A stretch of DNA of 64,000 nucleotides from Pseudomonas sp. SCA2728.1_7 (GTDB taxonomy: Bacteria; Pseudomonadota; Gammaproteobacteria; Pseudomonadales; Pseudomonadaceae): assembly GCF_018138145.1 (NCBI RefSeq), contig NZ_CP073104.1, positions 992,001 to 1,056,000 of the forward strand, read 5' to 3'. Below are positions 34,774 to 44,292 of this stretch, piece after piece (position 1 is the stretch's first letter; each line of letters begins with the position of its first letter). The notes below the pieces were generated by a model that had not been told where the DNA came from, ran no database searches, and worked only from the letters and a program-made list of their open reading frames with translations. The translations under genes were made by a program, and so were the position numbers.

Positions 34774-35802
34774 GTGAACGACTTCTCCGCCGCCCAGCGC
34801 AGCCGCGTGACCATGCTTGATGTCGCCGAACGCGCCGGGGTGTCCAAAGCCAGCGTCTCGCGCTTCATCGGCGATGATCGCGCCCTGCTCTCCGATGCCA
34901 TTGCCTTGCGCATCGAACAGGCCATCAGCGAACTCGGCTACCGCCCCAACCAGATGGCTCGCGGTCTGAAACGCGGGCGCACACGCCTGATCGGCATGCT
35001 CGTCGCCGATATCCGTAACCCTTATTCGATTGCCGTGATGCACGGGGTGGAAACCGCTTGCCGTGCGCACGGTTACAGCCTGGTGGTGTGCAACACCGAC
35101 CGCGATGACGAGCAGGAACGCCAGCACCTGGCGCTGTTGCGCTCGTACAACATCGAAGGGTTGATCGTGAACACGCTGGGCCATCACCGTGATGAACTGC
35201 ATGAGCTGCGTCGCGAGATGCCGCTGGTGCTGGTGGATCGCAAAGTCGACGGGCTGGACAGCGACATGGTCGGGCTGCACAACCCGCAAGCGGTGCAGAT
35301 GGCGCTCGCGCATCTGGAGCAGCGTGGTTATCGGGATCTGCTGTTGGTGACTGAACCGTATGACGGCACCAGTTCGCGGATCGAGCGGGTCAGCAGTTTT
35401 CAGGCGCAGATTGCGCAGCGCTCGGGGTTGACCGGGGCGGTGCTGGAAACCGGCGATGATCTGAACGCGCAACTTCAAACCTTTTTAAACACACCCGGCA
35501 ATGGTCCGAAAGCGCTGTTTTGCGCCAATGGTGTGGCAGCGTTGGCGGCCGCATCGGCGTTACGAGTATTGGGTGTTCGGTTGTTCGAGGATGTCGGGGT
35601 GATTGCCCTGGATGATCTGGATTGGTATCCGTTGGTGGGCAGCGGGATTACTGCGCTGGCTCAGCCGACGGCAGAGATTGGTGCGCGGGCGTTTGAGTGT
35701 TTGCTCAAGCGCTTGCGTGGGGATGATGAGGTGGCGCGGGTGGTGGATTTTGCGCCGGTGCTGGTTGAGCGTGGGTCGACCCTGGGGATTAGCGTTGTTT
35801 GA
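34774..35802 (+). CDS. ptxS: LacI-family repressor of 2-ketogluconate use
   Basis: A 342-residue regulator started at a GTG. The LacI helix-turn-helix is MLDVAERAGVSKASVSRFIG (about residues 14-33), followed by the hinge YRPNQMARGLKRGRTRLIG and a periplasmic-binding-protein-like ligand domain. PtxS represses the kgu genes until 2-ketogluconate binds. Identity rests on the adjacent kguEKTD genes and on the two exact 14-bp operators. Confidence 0.94.
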   Translation: MNDFSAAQRSRVTMLDVAERAGVSKASVSRFIGDDRALLSDAIALRIEQAISELGYRPNQMARGLKRGRTRLIGMLVADIRNPYSIAVMHGVETACRAHGYSLVVCNTDRDDEQERQHLALLRSYNIEGLIVNTLGHHRDELHELRREMPLVLVDRKVDGLDSDMVGLHNPQAVQMALAHLEQRGYRDLLLVTEPYDGTSSRIERVSSFQAQIAQRSGLTGAVLETGDDLNAQLQTFLNTPGNGPKALFCANGVAALAAASALRVLGVRLFEDVGVIALDDLDWYPLVGSGITALAQPTAEIGARAFECLLKRLRGDDEVARVVDFAPVLVERGSTLGISVV

Positions 35803-35805
35803 GCT

Positions 35806-35883
35806 GACGCTATCGCGAGCAGGCTCACTCCTACAGGGGAACGCATTCCAAATGTAGGAGTGAGCCTGCTCGCGATAGCGCCC
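35806..35883. repeat. REP doublet (REPIN), short-linker type
   Basis: GCTATCGCGAGCAGGCTCAC and its inverse are joined by a linker of about 22 bases with GGGGAACGCATTCCAAAT. It is almost identical to the doublet at 45562. It lies between ptxS and kguE, upstream of the second operator. Confidence 0.92.
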
Positions 35884-35926
35884 GAGAGAACAACACAGAA
35901 ACACCTGATATTTTTTTGAACAAAAA

Positions 35927-35940
35927 TGAAACCGGTTTCA
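35927..35940. promoter_or_regulatory. PtxS operator upstream of kguE
   Basis: A second perfect TGAAACCGGTTTCA lies 13 bases before the kguE start, where bound PtxS would block transcription or initiation of the kgu operon. Confidence 0.92.
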
Positions 35941-35953
35941 GAGGTCAATAACA

Positions 35954-36736
35954 ATGAACAAACCCGCCGTTTCCATCAGTCTGTCCAGCTACGGCGCCGA
36001 GCTTGTGCGTCAGCGCGGTCAAGGATCCTTCATCGATGTGCTGGCCACCGCCGGCGCCAATCGCATCGAATGGCGCGAAGAATTGCTGACCCGTGAAGAC
36101 CCGGCGCAACTGGCTCAGGCCACCCAGGCGCAGGGCCTGCTCAGCATCTATTCCTCACCCACCGAGCTGTGGCTGGCCGGTCAGGCACAACCCAATCCAG
36201 AACTGATCACCGCCCTGCAACAGGCCGAAGCCTTTGGTTCGAAATGGCTGAAAGTGTCGCTGGGCTATTTCACCGACACCAACGATCTGCAAGCCCTGGC
36301 CGAACGCTTGCAGCACAGTCCGGTGCAGTTGCTGGTGGAAAACGACCAGACCTTGCATGGCGGGCGCATCGAACCGTTTCAGCGTTTCTTCGCCGCGGTT
36401 GAACAGCACAATCTGCCGATCAAAATGACTTTCGACATCGGCAACTGGCAGTGGCAGGACCAGTCCGCCGCCAGCGCCGCGCGCTTGCTTGGCCGGCATG
36501 TCGGTTATGTCCACTGTAAAGCCGTGGCCCGTCGCGCCGACGGCAAACTGGTGGCGGTGCCGCCAGCGGTCAGTGACTTGCATCTGTGGGAACAACTGTT
36601 GCGGCACATGGCCCAAGGCGTTATGCGCGCCGCCGAATACCCGTTGCAGGGCGAAGATCTGGTGCAACTGACCAGCGAGCATGTCGCCGCCCTCGCCCGC
36701 CTCGGCCAATCCCGCCTGGAGCCTGCTCATGTCTGA
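35954..36736 (+). CDS. kguE: 2-ketogluconate locus epimerase-like protein
   Basis: A 260-residue TIM-barrel protein of the sugar-phosphate isomerase/epimerase (AP endonuclease 2-like) group. Metal-site residues sit in [34 protein letters not shown] and VGYVHCKAV. It is first of the kguEKTD operon; its exact reaction in 2-ketogluconate use is not established. Its stop overlaps the start of kguK by eight bases. Confidence 0.92.
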   Translation: MNKPAVSISLSSYGAELVRQRGQGSFIDVLATAGANRIEWREELLTREDPAQLAQATQAQGLLSIYSSPTELWLAGQAQPNPELITALQQAEAFGSKWLKVSLGYFTDTNDLQALAERLQHSPVQLLVENDQTLHGGRIEPFQRFFAAVEQHNLPIKMTFDIGNWQWQDQSAASAARLLGRHVGYVHCKAVARRADGKLVAVPPAVSDLHLWEQLLRHMAQGVMRAAEYPLQGEDLVQLTSEHVAALARLGQSRLEPAHV

Positions 36737-37706
36737 GATCGATATTCTTTCGTTCGGCGAAACCATGGCGATGCTGGTCGCCGAGCAGACCGGTGATCTG
36801 GCCTCGGTCGAACACTTCCACAAGCGTATCGCGGGGGCCGACAGCAATGTTGCGATCGGGCTGTCGCGTCTGGGTTTCAACGTCGCCTGGCTGAGCCGGG
36901 TCGGCAATGATTCGCTCGGGCGTTTTGTGGTCGAGACCTTGATCAAGGAAGGTCTGGATTGCAGTCACGTCGACGTCGATAAACAGCACCCGACCGGTTT
37001 CCAGTTCAAATCGCGCAATGACGATGGCAGCGACCCGCAGGTCGAGTATTTCCGTCGCGGTTCGGCGGCCAGTCATCTGTCGCCGCAGTCGATCAACGCC
37101 AGCCTGCTCAGCGCGCGGCATCTGCACGCCACTGGGATTCCTCCGGCGTTGTCCGCCTCGGCGCGGGAGATGTCTTTCGAACTGATGACCCGTATGCGCA
37201 ACGCCGGGCGCAGCGTGTCGTTTGACCCCAATCTGCGCCCGAGCCTGTGGGCCAGCGAAGACGAAATGATCCGCGAGATCAACCGCCTCGCCGGCCTTGC
37301 CCATTGGGTGTTGCCGGGGCTGAGTGAAGGTCGTTTGCTCACCGGTTTCGAAGACCCGGCCGACATTGCTGCGTTTTATCTCGATCAGGGCGCTGAGGCG
37401 GTGGCGATCAAGCTTGGGCCGCAAGGCGCTTATTACCGCACGCACCTGGATCAGGGTTTTGTCGCCGGCGTGCCGGTGGCCAATGTCGTCGATACGGTCG
37501 GTGCCGGTGATGGTTTTGCGGTGGGGATGATCAGCGCCCTGCTGGAGCACCAGAGTTTTGCCGAGGCGGTGCAGCGCGCGAACTGGATTGGCAGTCGCGC
37601 GGTGCAGAGTCGCGGGGATATGGAGGGGTTGCCTACCCGCCAGGAGTTATCGGTTGAATTTGAGGCCGCCTTCGCGAGCAGGCTCGCTCCCACAGGGGTT
37701 ATGTGA
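36729..37706 (+). CDS. kguK: 2-ketogluconate kinase
   Basis: A 325-residue PfkB-family kinase that makes 2-keto-6-phosphogluconate. The N-terminal [27 protein letters not shown] and the C-terminal [13 protein letters not shown] motifs are present. The last 14 residues ([14 protein letters not shown]) are encoded by a REP sequence that runs across the 3' end, so the native tail was extended or replaced. The start overlaps kguE. Confidence 0.93.
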   Translation: MSEIDILSFGETMAMLVAEQTGDLASVEHFHKRIAGADSNVAIGLSRLGFNVAWLSRVGNDSLGRFVVETLIKEGLDCSHVDVDKQHPTGFQFKSRNDDGSDPQVEYFRRGSAASHLSPQSINASLLSARHLHATGIPPALSASAREMSFELMTRMRNAGRSVSFDPNLRPSLWASEDEMIREINRLAGLAHWVLPGLSEGRLLTGFEDPADIAAFYLDQGAEAVAIKLGPQGAYYRTHLDQGFVAGVPVANVVDTVGAGDGFAVGMISALLEHQSFAEAVQRANWIGSRAVQSRGDMEGLPTRQELSVEFEAAFASRLAPTGVM

Positions 37707-37755
37707 GCTCAGAAAATCCACTGTAGGAGCGAGCCTGCTCGCGAAGAGGCCCGCC
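37662..37755. repeat. REP doublet overlapping the end of kguK
   Basis: The left REP (TTCGCGAGCAGGCTCGCTCC) lies inside the kguK coding region, from about 37665. The inverse copy (GGAGCGAGCCTGCTCGCGAA) lies after the stop, up to about 37747. Confidence 0.9.
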
Positions 37756-37815
37756 TAGTCACTGCAAATAATTGAACCTGCTGCGACAAAAACAACAAGC
37801 TCAGGAGCAACACCC

Positions 37816-39114
37816 ATGAAAACCGTAACCCTCGCCACCCGCCGCTGGTGGTACATCATGCCCATCGTGTTCATCACCTACAGCCTGGCGTATCTGGATC
37901 GCGCCAACTACGGTTTCGCTGCTGCATCGGGCATGGCCGAAGACCTGATGATCACCCCGGGCCTGTCATCACTGCTCGGCGCACTGTTCTTTCTCGGTTA
38001 CTTCTTCTTCCAGGTACCGGGTGCGATCTACGCGCAAAAGCACAGCGTGAAGAAACTGATTTTCGTCAGCCTGATTCTCTGGGGCGGTCTCGCCACGTTG
38101 ACCGGCGTAGTCTCCAACGCCTATTGGCTGATCGTCATCCGCTTCATGCTCGGCGTGGTTGAAGCGGCCGTAATGCCGGCAATGTTGGTCTATCTGTGCC
38201 ACTGGTTCACCCGTGCCGAACGCTCGCGGGCCAACACTTTTCTGATCCTCGGCAACCCGGTGACCATGCTGTGGATGTCAGTGGTTTCGGGCTATCTGGT
38301 GCAGCATTTCAGCTGGCGCTGGATGTTCATCATCGAAGGCCTGCCGGCGGTGCTGTGGGCATTTATCTGGTGGCGTCTGGCCGACGATCGTCCGGCGCAG
38401 GCCAAGTGGCTCAGCGACCAGGAGAAACAGGATCTGGAAAGCGCACTGGCCGCCGAACAGGTCGGCATCAAAGCGGTGAAGAACTACGCCGAGGCTTTCC
38501 GTTCGCCGAAGGTGATCATTCTCGCGCTGCAGTTTTTCTGCTGGAGCATCGGCGTTTACGGCTTCGTGCTGTGGTTGCCGTCGATCCTCAAGGCCGGCGC
38601 GCAAATGGACATGATCGAGGCTGGCTGGCTGTCGGCGCTACCGTATCTAGCGGCGGTGATCGGTATGCTCGTGGTGTCGTGGGGTTCGGACAAGTTGCAG
38701 AAGCGCAAACGCTTTGTCTGGCCGCCGCTGCTGATCGCGTCGATCGCGTTTTACGGCTCCTACGCATTGGGCGCTGAACATTTCTGGTGGTCGTACACGC
38801 TGCTGGTGATTGCCGGCGCCTGCATGTACGCGCCTTACGGGCCGTTTTTTGCCATCGTCCCGGAAATTCTCCCGGCCAACGTTGCCGGTGGCGCGATGGC
38901 GCTGATCAACAGCATGGGCGCACTCGGCTCGTTCGGCGGCTCGTACCTGGTCGGTTATTTGAACAGCTCCACCGGTTCGCCCGGCGCGTCGTATCTGCTG
39001 ATGAGCGGCGCGTTGCTGCTGTCGGTGGTGCTGACGATTTTTCTCAAGCCCGGCGCCAGTGATCGCGTCGTCGCCAAAGCCGTTGCCACGCGTGCCGTGC
39101 CAGCGCACTCCTGA
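37816..39114 (+). CDS. kguT: MFS 2-ketogluconate transporter
   Basis: A 432-residue, twelve-helix major facilitator of the anion:cation symporter (ACS) group. YSLAYLDRANYGFAAASGM in helix 1 and the helix 2-3 loop KHSVKKLIFVSLILWGG are typical. It follows AGGAG and belongs to the kgu operon. It is expected to import 2-ketogluconate with protons across the inner membrane. Confidence 0.93.
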   Translation: MKTVTLATRRWWYIMPIVFITYSLAYLDRANYGFAAASGMAEDLMITPGLSSLLGALFFLGYFFFQVPGAIYAQKHSVKKLIFVSLILWGGLATLTGVVSNAYWLIVIRFMLGVVEAAVMPAMLVYLCHWFTRAERSRANTFLILGNPVTMLWMSVVSGYLVQHFSWRWMFIIEGLPAVLWAFIWWRLADDRPAQAKWLSDQEKQDLESALAAEQVGIKAVKNYAEAFRSPKVIILALQFFCWSIGVYGFVLWLPSILKAGAQMDMIEAGWLSALPYLAAVIGMLVVSWGSDKLQKRKRFVWPPLLIASIAFYGSYALGAEHFWWSYTLLVIAGACMYAPYGPFFAIVPEILPANVAGGAMALINSMGALGSFGGSYLVGYLNSSTGSPGASYLLMSGALLLSVVLTIFLKPGASDRVVAKAVATRAVPAHS

Positions 39115-39127
39115 AGAGACTTTTGCC

Positions 39128-40105
39128 ATGAAAAAACAGGTCGTGTTGTACAAGAAACTTTCGCCCGCGCTGATGGCGCGTCTGCAAGAACAGTGCGAAG
39201 TGACGCTGATCAATAGCCTCGACGCCGACGGCCTCATGCAACTGCGCGATGCCCTGCCCCGTGCCCACGGCTTGCTCGGCGCCAGCCTGAAGCTCGATGC
39301 CGCGCTGCTCGATCTGGCGCCGCAACTCGAAGCCATCGCCAGCGTCTCAGTCGGCGTCGATAACTACGACATCGATTACCTGAGTCAGCGCAAGGTCTTG
39401 CTGAGCAACACCCCGGACGTGCTCACCGAAACCACCGCAGACACCGGTTTCGCCCTGATCCTCGCCGCCGCGCGGCGTGTGGTCGAACTGGCGAACATGG
39501 TGCGCAGCGGCCAATGGAACCGCAATATCGGCCCGGCACATTTTGGCACCGATGTGCATGGCAAGACGCTGGGCATCATCGGCATGGGCCGCATCGGCGA
39601 AGCATTGGCGCAGCGCGGGCATTTCGGGTTTGGAATGCCGGTGATCTATCACAGCCAGTCGCGCAAACCGGCGGTCGAGGCGCGTTTCGATGCGCACTAT
39701 CGCAGCCTTGAAGACTTGCTCAAGCAGGCCGATTTCATTTGCCTGACCTTGCCGCTGACGGCGCAGACCGAAGGCTTGATCGGCGCCGAGCAGTTCGCGC
39801 TGATGCGCCCGGAAAGCATCTTCATCAATATCTCGCGGGGCAAGGTGGTCGATGAGGCGGCGATGATCGATGCGCTGCGTCATCAGTGGATTCGGGCGGC
39901 GGGACTGGATGTGTTTGAGCGTGAGCCGTTGCAGCATGACTCGCCGTTGTTGCAGCTCAATAATGTGGTGGCGACTCCACACATGGGTTCGGCGACGCAT
40001 GAGACGCGCGAGGCGATGGCGCGCTGTGCGGTGGAGAATCTGTTGACGGCGTTGAGTGGGGAGAAACCGGCGAATCTGGTGAATCCATTGGCTTGGCAGG
40101 GCTGA
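39128..40105 (+). CDS. kguD: 2-keto-6-phosphogluconate reductase
   Basis: A 325-residue D-2-hydroxyacid dehydrogenase reducing 2-keto-6-phosphogluconate to 6-phosphogluconate with NAD(P)H. The nucleotide site is GIIGMGRIGEALAQRG (about 149-164). Catalytic Arg, Glu and His lie in INISRGKVVDEAA, GLDVFEREPL and TPHMGSATHETR. It follows kguT by 13 bases; the ATG at 39128 is chosen because an upstream in-frame extension overlaps kguT. Confidence 0.94.
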   Translation: MKKQVVLYKKLSPALMARLQEQCEVTLINSLDADGLMQLRDALPRAHGLLGASLKLDAALLDLAPQLEAIASVSVGVDNYDIDYLSQRKVLLSNTPDVLTETTADTGFALILAAARRVVELANMVRSGQWNRNIGPAHFGTDVHGKTLGIIGMGRIGEALAQRGHFGFGMPVIYHSQSRKPAVEARFDAHYRSLEDLLKQADFICLTLPLTAQTEGLIGAEQFALMRPESIFINISRGKVVDEAAMIDALRHQWIRAAGLDVFEREPLQHDSPLLQLNNVVATPHMGSATHETREAMARCAVENLLTALSGEKPANLVNPLAWQG

Positions 40106-40126
40106 GATTTTATTGCCTGTTAAATA

Positions 40127-40226
40127 GCTATCGCGAGCAGGCTCACTCCTACAAGGGTCCGGGTGAACACTGAATTTGTGTACACCTCAAATCATTGTAG
40201 GAGTGAGCCTGCTCGCGATGAGGCCA
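40127..40226. repeat. REP doublet (REPIN)
   Basis: GCTATCGCGAGCAGGCTCAC and its inverse are separated by about 45 bases. It lies between converging kguD and the aminotransferase gene. Confidence 0.9.
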
Positions 40227-40246
40227 GTAACGGCGCTGCAAAACCA

Positions 40247-41434
40247 TCAGGCACTGCGCGCTTGTAACAACTGCGCCGCACACAACGCAATCCGTGCACA
40301 AGCATCCGCCAGTTTCACCCGATCCAACACCAAACCAATCCTGATATGCCCCGCCGCACTCGGCCCGAACGCCTCACCGGCGAGGACTGAAACCCCATAG
40401 CCCTCCAGCAACTGCTCGGCAAACGCCTGAGCGCCCAAACCGGTTTGGCGCACATCGACCATCACAAACATGCCGCCGTCGGGGCGAATCGGGTACAGCC
40501 CCGGACAACCATTCAAACGCTCGCAGACCAGATCCCGGCGCAGGCGATATTCCTCGCGCATCTGCGTCACTTCCGGCAGGTCTGACTGCAACGCAATCTC
40601 TGCGGCCTTCTGCACAAAGTCCGGCAGGCCGAACAACATGCTCAGCGACAAATTGACCAAATGCTCGGCCAGCGATTTCGGCCCGATCATCCAGCCAATG
40701 CGCCAGCCGGTCATGGCGTGGGATTTCGACAGGCTGTTGATCGTCGCAGTGCGCTCAGCCATGCCCGGCAGACTCGCCGGACTGACGTGCTGCCCCTCGT
40801 ACAGCAAGTCGCTGTAGACCTCGTCGCTGATCAGCCACAAGTCATGCCGTACGCATAACGCCGCCAGCTCCTGCCAGATCAGCAGTGACAGACTCGCGCC
40901 GCTGGGATTGTTCGGACTGTTCAACAGCATGGCGCGGGTTTTCGGCGTAATGCGCGCAGCGACATCGAGCGGGTCGACGCGAAAGCCGTTTTCCGGGCGC
41001 ACCGGCACCGGCACCACCGTCGCGCCGCAAGCGCCAAACACGCCTTCGTAGGTGACATACATCGGTTCGGCAACAATCACTTCATCGCCCGGATCCAGCA
41101 AGCATTGCGCCACTGAATACACCGCGCATTGCGCGCCGGGCATGACGATCACATGGTCAGCATCGACTGTTTGACCGCTGCGCCGACGATGGCGTTCGGC
41201 AATCAGCGTGCGCAGTGCCAAACGGCCACGCACATCGGAATAATGGGTATCGCCGGCCAACAAGCTGTCGATCGCGCCGTGGACAATCGGCAGAGGCGTG
41301 TCGAAATCCGGATCGCCGATGCTCAGCAGCAGGATATCGACACCCTCGGCGCGCAACTCCAGCGCTCGGTCGTGAATCTGCCAGGCAGCGGCTCCCTCCC
41401 CGGCGATTCGTTGGGTCAAGGCTGAATAGCGCAT
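40247..41434 (-). CDS. aruH: Arginine:pyruvate transaminase AruH
   Basis: A 395-residue PLP aminotransferase (class I/II). The N-terminus MRYSALTQRIAGEGAAAWQI and the later AGAQCAVYSVAQCLLDPGDE, LNSPNNPSGASL and SLSKSHAMTGWRIGW (with the PLP Lys) match P. aeruginosa AruH closely as I recall it. AruH transfers the amino group of L-arginine to pyruvate in the arginine transaminase pathway. The start at 41434 follows CAGGAGAC. The partner aruI (2-ketoarginine decarboxylase) is not seen in this window. Confidence 0.85.
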   Translation of the reverse strand: MRYSALTQRIAGEGAAAWQIHDRALELRAEGVDILLLSIGDPDFDTPLPIVHGAIDSLLAGDTHYSDVRGRLALRTLIAERHRRRSGQTVDADHVIVMPGAQCAVYSVAQCLLDPGDEVIVAEPMYVTYEGVFGACGATVVPVPVRPENGFRVDPLDVAARITPKTRAMLLNSPNNPSGASLSLLIWQELAALCVRHDLWLISDEVYSDLLYEGQHVSPASLPGMAERTATINSLSKSHAMTGWRIGWMIGPKSLAEHLVNLSLSMLFGLPDFVQKAAEIALQSDLPEVTQMREEYRLRRDLVCERLNGCPGLYPIRPDGGMFVMVDVRQTGLGAQAFAEQLLEGYGVSVLAGEAFGPSAAGHIRIGLVLDRVKLADACARIALCAAQLLQARSA

Positions 41435-41565
41435 GTACGTCTCCTGATTGCGCGGTCTCCAGCCTTCACCGTATCTCAAATCACGAAACGCGCCAGCCGT
41501 TTTGTCCGCAAGATGGGTTTGAAGAAAAACTTCGTACTGTGCTCGATTTCCGGTCGGATGCCTAC

Positions 41566-41581
41566 CTGTCAGAGTTGACAG
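41566..41581. promoter_or_regulatory. LexA-like palindrome
   Basis: CTGTCAGAGTTGACAG fits the SOS pattern CTG-N10-CAG with six-base perfect arms. It lies 85 bases before the hypothetical gene at 41666. The centre is less AT-rich than good LexA sites. Confidence 0.45.
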
Positions 41582-41665
41582 TAGACCAATTTCAAGAACA
41601 CCCCCTTAATTAGCCTGCGGAAACATTTGCAGGTCTTTCTTATCGAAACAACGGAGCGTTAAACA

Positions 41666-42397
41666 ATGACAAATCTTAATAAAGCAATTCTCGAACTGGC
41701 CCCACCGGAAATCCCCGCCGCGTTAGTAAACTTCCCTGGCAGTCAAATTAACTTGTTGCCATTGAGTGCGTTGGCAGCCCCCTTGCAAACATTGATTGAG
41801 AAATGGCCGGATTCAGATCATCCACCAGGCGTACCCGTAACGTTGACGCTGTTATTAAACGGGATCGGAGTGGCAGATTTTGCTTTCATGACGCCTATTT
41901 ACCCTGGGCTTTTCCCGTTTGAAGCCCATATCCCCGAGCAATACCTGCAACAGGAAGGCGTACACAAGGTTTCATACATAGTGAATACAGGAGGGAATCC
42001 AGCGACGTCAGCGAACACGCCTTTTACGATCGATAAAACAGCTCCAAATTTCGGCAATCCTGGAGAAATCGTACAGTTTCCGCCAGAGATCATCCGTGAC
42101 GGGATTACACAGAAGTATCTAGACGAGCACGGTGATGAAGTTTTGGGAATCATTCCCGTCTATCTGCAGCAACGAGCCTGCGACAGTATCGAATGTCACT
42201 ATGGCTCACTTACGAATAGTCCTGTCATCATTACAACGGTGCATGACTCGAACTCACCTACTGTTATTAAACTGAGTGGCGAGATTATCCGTGCGCATGG
42301 CTCCGGCGATAAACTTGTTTTTTACAGGCTTGCAGATCTTGCAGAAAATAAAGGACCGTTCTCAGCTTACGAAAGTATTAAAGTAAACCTTTCTTGA
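41666..42397 (+). CDS. Hypothetical protein with Ig-like features, low GC
   Basis: The 243-residue product is unrecognised. It has no signal peptide, no cysteine-rich motif beyond RACDSIECH, and a beta-rich composition with Ig/cadherin-like phrases (VTLTLLLNGIGVADFAFMTPI, IVNTGGNPATSANTPFTIDKTAP, SPTVIKLSGEIIRAHGSGDKLVFYRLAD). These resemble the repeat units of larger Pseudomonas surface proteins. Codon use is more AT-rich than its neighbours, suggesting transfer. An ACGGAGCG ribosome-binding site precedes the ATG. A hairpin terminator follows. Confidence 0.7.
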   Translation: MTNLNKAILELAPPEIPAALVNFPGSQINLLPLSALAAPLQTLIEKWPDSDHPPGVPVTLTLLLNGIGVADFAFMTPIYPGLFPFEAHIPEQYLQQEGVHKVSYIVNTGGNPATSANTPFTIDKTAPNFGNPGEIVQFPPEIIRDGITQKYLDEHGDEVLGIIPVYLQQRACDSIECHYGSLTNSPVIITTVHDSNSPTVIKLSGEIIRAHGSGDKLVFYRLADLAENKGPFSAYESIKVNLS

Positions 42398-42416
42398 AAC
42401 AGCGATTTGTCAAAAC

Positions 42417-42444
42417 GGGCTGAAGCAATAACCTGTTTCAGCCC
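42417..42444. terminator. Bidirectional terminator
   Basis: GGGCTGAA and TTCAGCCC form an eight-pair stem around a 12-base loop between two converging genes; CATTTTTCTC follows on the plus strand some bases later. Confidence 0.6.
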
Positions 42445-42466
42445 ACTTCAGGCAATTCCATTTTTC

Positions 42467-44092
42467 TCAAATCACAAAACGCGCCACCATCGCATTCAAA
42501 TCCACCGCCAGACGCGACAGTTCGTGGGTTGCGGCGCTGGTCTGGTTAGCCCCGGCGGCCGATTGCGTGGCCAGATCGCGGATGTTGACGAGGTTGCGGT
42601 CGACCTCGCGCGAGACTTGCGCCTGTTCTTCCGAGGCGCTGGCAATCACCAGGTTGCGCTCGTTGATCTGATGGATCGACTGGGTGATCTGCTCCAGCGC
42701 CACGCCGGCCGCGCGGGCCATTTCCAGGGTGGTCTGGGTGCGCTGGTTGCTTTGCTGCATCGACGAAACCGCTTCGCCGGTGCCGTTCTGGATACCGGCG
42801 ACCATTTTTTCGATTTCCTGAGTCGACTGCGCGGTGCGATGGGCCAGTGCTCGGACCTCGTCCGCCACAACCGCGAAACCCCGCCCCGCCTCACCGGCGC
42901 GTGCGGCTTCAATGGCCGCGTTGAGTGCCAGCAGGTTGGTCTGTTCGGCAATGGCGCGGATCACGTCGAGGACTTTGCCGATGTCGCGGCCCTGCGCGGC
43001 GAGGCCTTCGATCATGTGCGCGGTGTTCTGCACGTCGTGGGTCATGGTCTGGATCGCGTCGACGGTTTTCACCACTTGATCACGACCTTCGCGGGCGGCG
43101 TGGGTCGACTGGTTCGAGGCTTCGGAGGTCGACACGGCGTTGCGCGCGACTTCTTCGACGGCGGCGGTCATCTCGTTGACGGCGGTGGCGGCTTGTTCGA
43201 TTTCATTGTTCTGCTGCTGCAGGCCACGGGAGGCTTCTTCGGTCACCGCGCTGAGTTCTTCGGCAGCAGCGCCCAGTTGCGTGGCGGAACCGGCAATCTG
43301 CTCGATGGTTTTGCGCAGGTTGGTTTGCATGGTAGCGAGCGCCTGCAGCAACTGCGTCGCTTCATCCTTGCCATCGATTTCGATGACTTTGGTGAGGTTG
43401 CCGTCAGCAATGGTTTGCGCGGCCTGCACCGCACGGTTCAGCGGCGTGACGATGCTGCGCGTCAGCAGCCAGGCCAGCAACACGGTGGCCAGCGCTGCAA
43501 ATACCGACACGATGATAATGCCGGTAATCGCGCTGTCGTAATGTTCGCCGGCCTGACTGGAAGCGGCTTTCGCGTCAGCCGCGTTGATCGCAATGAGTTT
43601 GTTGAGCTGCTCGCCCATCTGATCGGTGCCGTCCTTGATTCGCGTGTTGATCAGAGTGCGCATTTCATCGACTTTGTCCTGGCGCGACAGGTCCATCATC
43701 AGATTTTGCGCTTGCAAGTAGTTGTCGAGCGTCGTCGCGAAAGCCTGATACAAGGCACGCTCATCGGCCTCTGCAGGCAGCGCGGCATAACTCGCCTGAG
43801 CACCGCGTACCTTGTCCACCAGCACGCCAATGCGTGTTTGCGCCTCTTGCAGACCCGCAGGGTCGCGGTTGACCAGAATCCGGAACGACAGAATCCGCAG
43901 GCGCAGAACGTTTTCCGTTACCACGCCAAGGTACGTCACGCTGGGCAGTTGGTTGGTATCCATGTCTATGGAGGCCTGACGGATGGTGGTCATGCGATTG
44001 ACGGCGAACACGCCGAGAACGATCACCAGCAAGGCGATAAAGGCAAAACCGAGGAAGGCACGGGGCGCGATATTGAGGTTACGCAGGGACAT
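42467..44092 (-). CDS. Methyl-accepting chemotaxis protein
   Basis: A 541-residue chemoreceptor. Helix 1 ([20 protein letters not shown], about 12-31), a periplasmic four-helix-bundle ligand domain of about 155 residues, helix 2 ([19 protein letters not shown]), HAMP ([19 protein letters not shown]) and the signalling domain with the hairpin tip [19 protein letters not shown] then [14 protein letters not shown] are all present. It senses a small molecule in the periplasm and controls CheA. The ligand is unknown. Confidence 0.94.
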   Translation of the reverse strand: MSLRNLNIAPRAFLGFAFIALLVIVLGVFAVNRMTTIRQASIDMDTNQLPSVTYLGVVTENVLRLRILSFRILVNRDPAGLQEAQTRIGVLVDKVRGAQASYAALPAEADERALYQAFATTLDNYLQAQNLMMDLSRQDKVDEMRTLINTRIKDGTDQMGEQLNKLIAINAADAKAASSQAGEHYDSAITGIIIVSVFAALATVLLAWLLTRSIVTPLNRAVQAAQTIADGNLTKVIEIDGKDEATQLLQALATMQTNLRKTIEQIAGSATQLGAAAEELSAVTEEASRGLQQQNNEIEQAATAVNEMTAAVEEVARNAVSTSEASNQSTHAAREGRDQVVKTVDAIQTMTHDVQNTAHMIEGLAAQGRDIGKVLDVIRAIAEQTNLLALNAAIEAARAGEAGRGFAVVADEVRALAHRTAQSTQEIEKMVAGIQNGTGEAVSSMQQSNQRTQTTLEMARAAGVALEQITQSIHQINERNLVIASASEEQAQVSREVDRNLVNIRDLATQSAAGANQTSAATHELSRLAVDLNAMVARFVI

Positions 44093-44254
44093 AGTTGAGC
44101 TCTCGAAAGATAGAAACTACGAGCGTCCATGCGTCATCACTGGCCCGTGGGGGCGGGCTCAGTAAGGCGTCACTGTTTTAGGAAGTTATGTGCGCGCCTG
44201 TTAGCTGTATCGGCCAGGCTTTAGGAAGATTGCGGGTCAAGCGCAATTATTTTT

Positions 44255-44282
44255 CAGGGTGTTACAAGATTGAAACACCCTG
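44255..44282 (-). terminator. Rho-independent terminator of glycerate kinase
   Basis: On the minus strand CAGGGTGTT and AACACCCTG form a nine-pair stem followed by AAAAATAATT. It begins about 11 bases after the stop of the glycerate kinase gene. The base run after the stem is A-rich rather than T-rich, so on the opposite strand it can also serve as a weak terminator. Confidence 0.45.
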
Positions 44283-44292
44283 TGGACCTGTT

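Noticed and set aside
42407..44098. A 563-codon plus-strand frame opposite the chemoreceptor gene
   Set aside because: It mirrors the conserved receptor gene and has no domain or ribosome-binding site.
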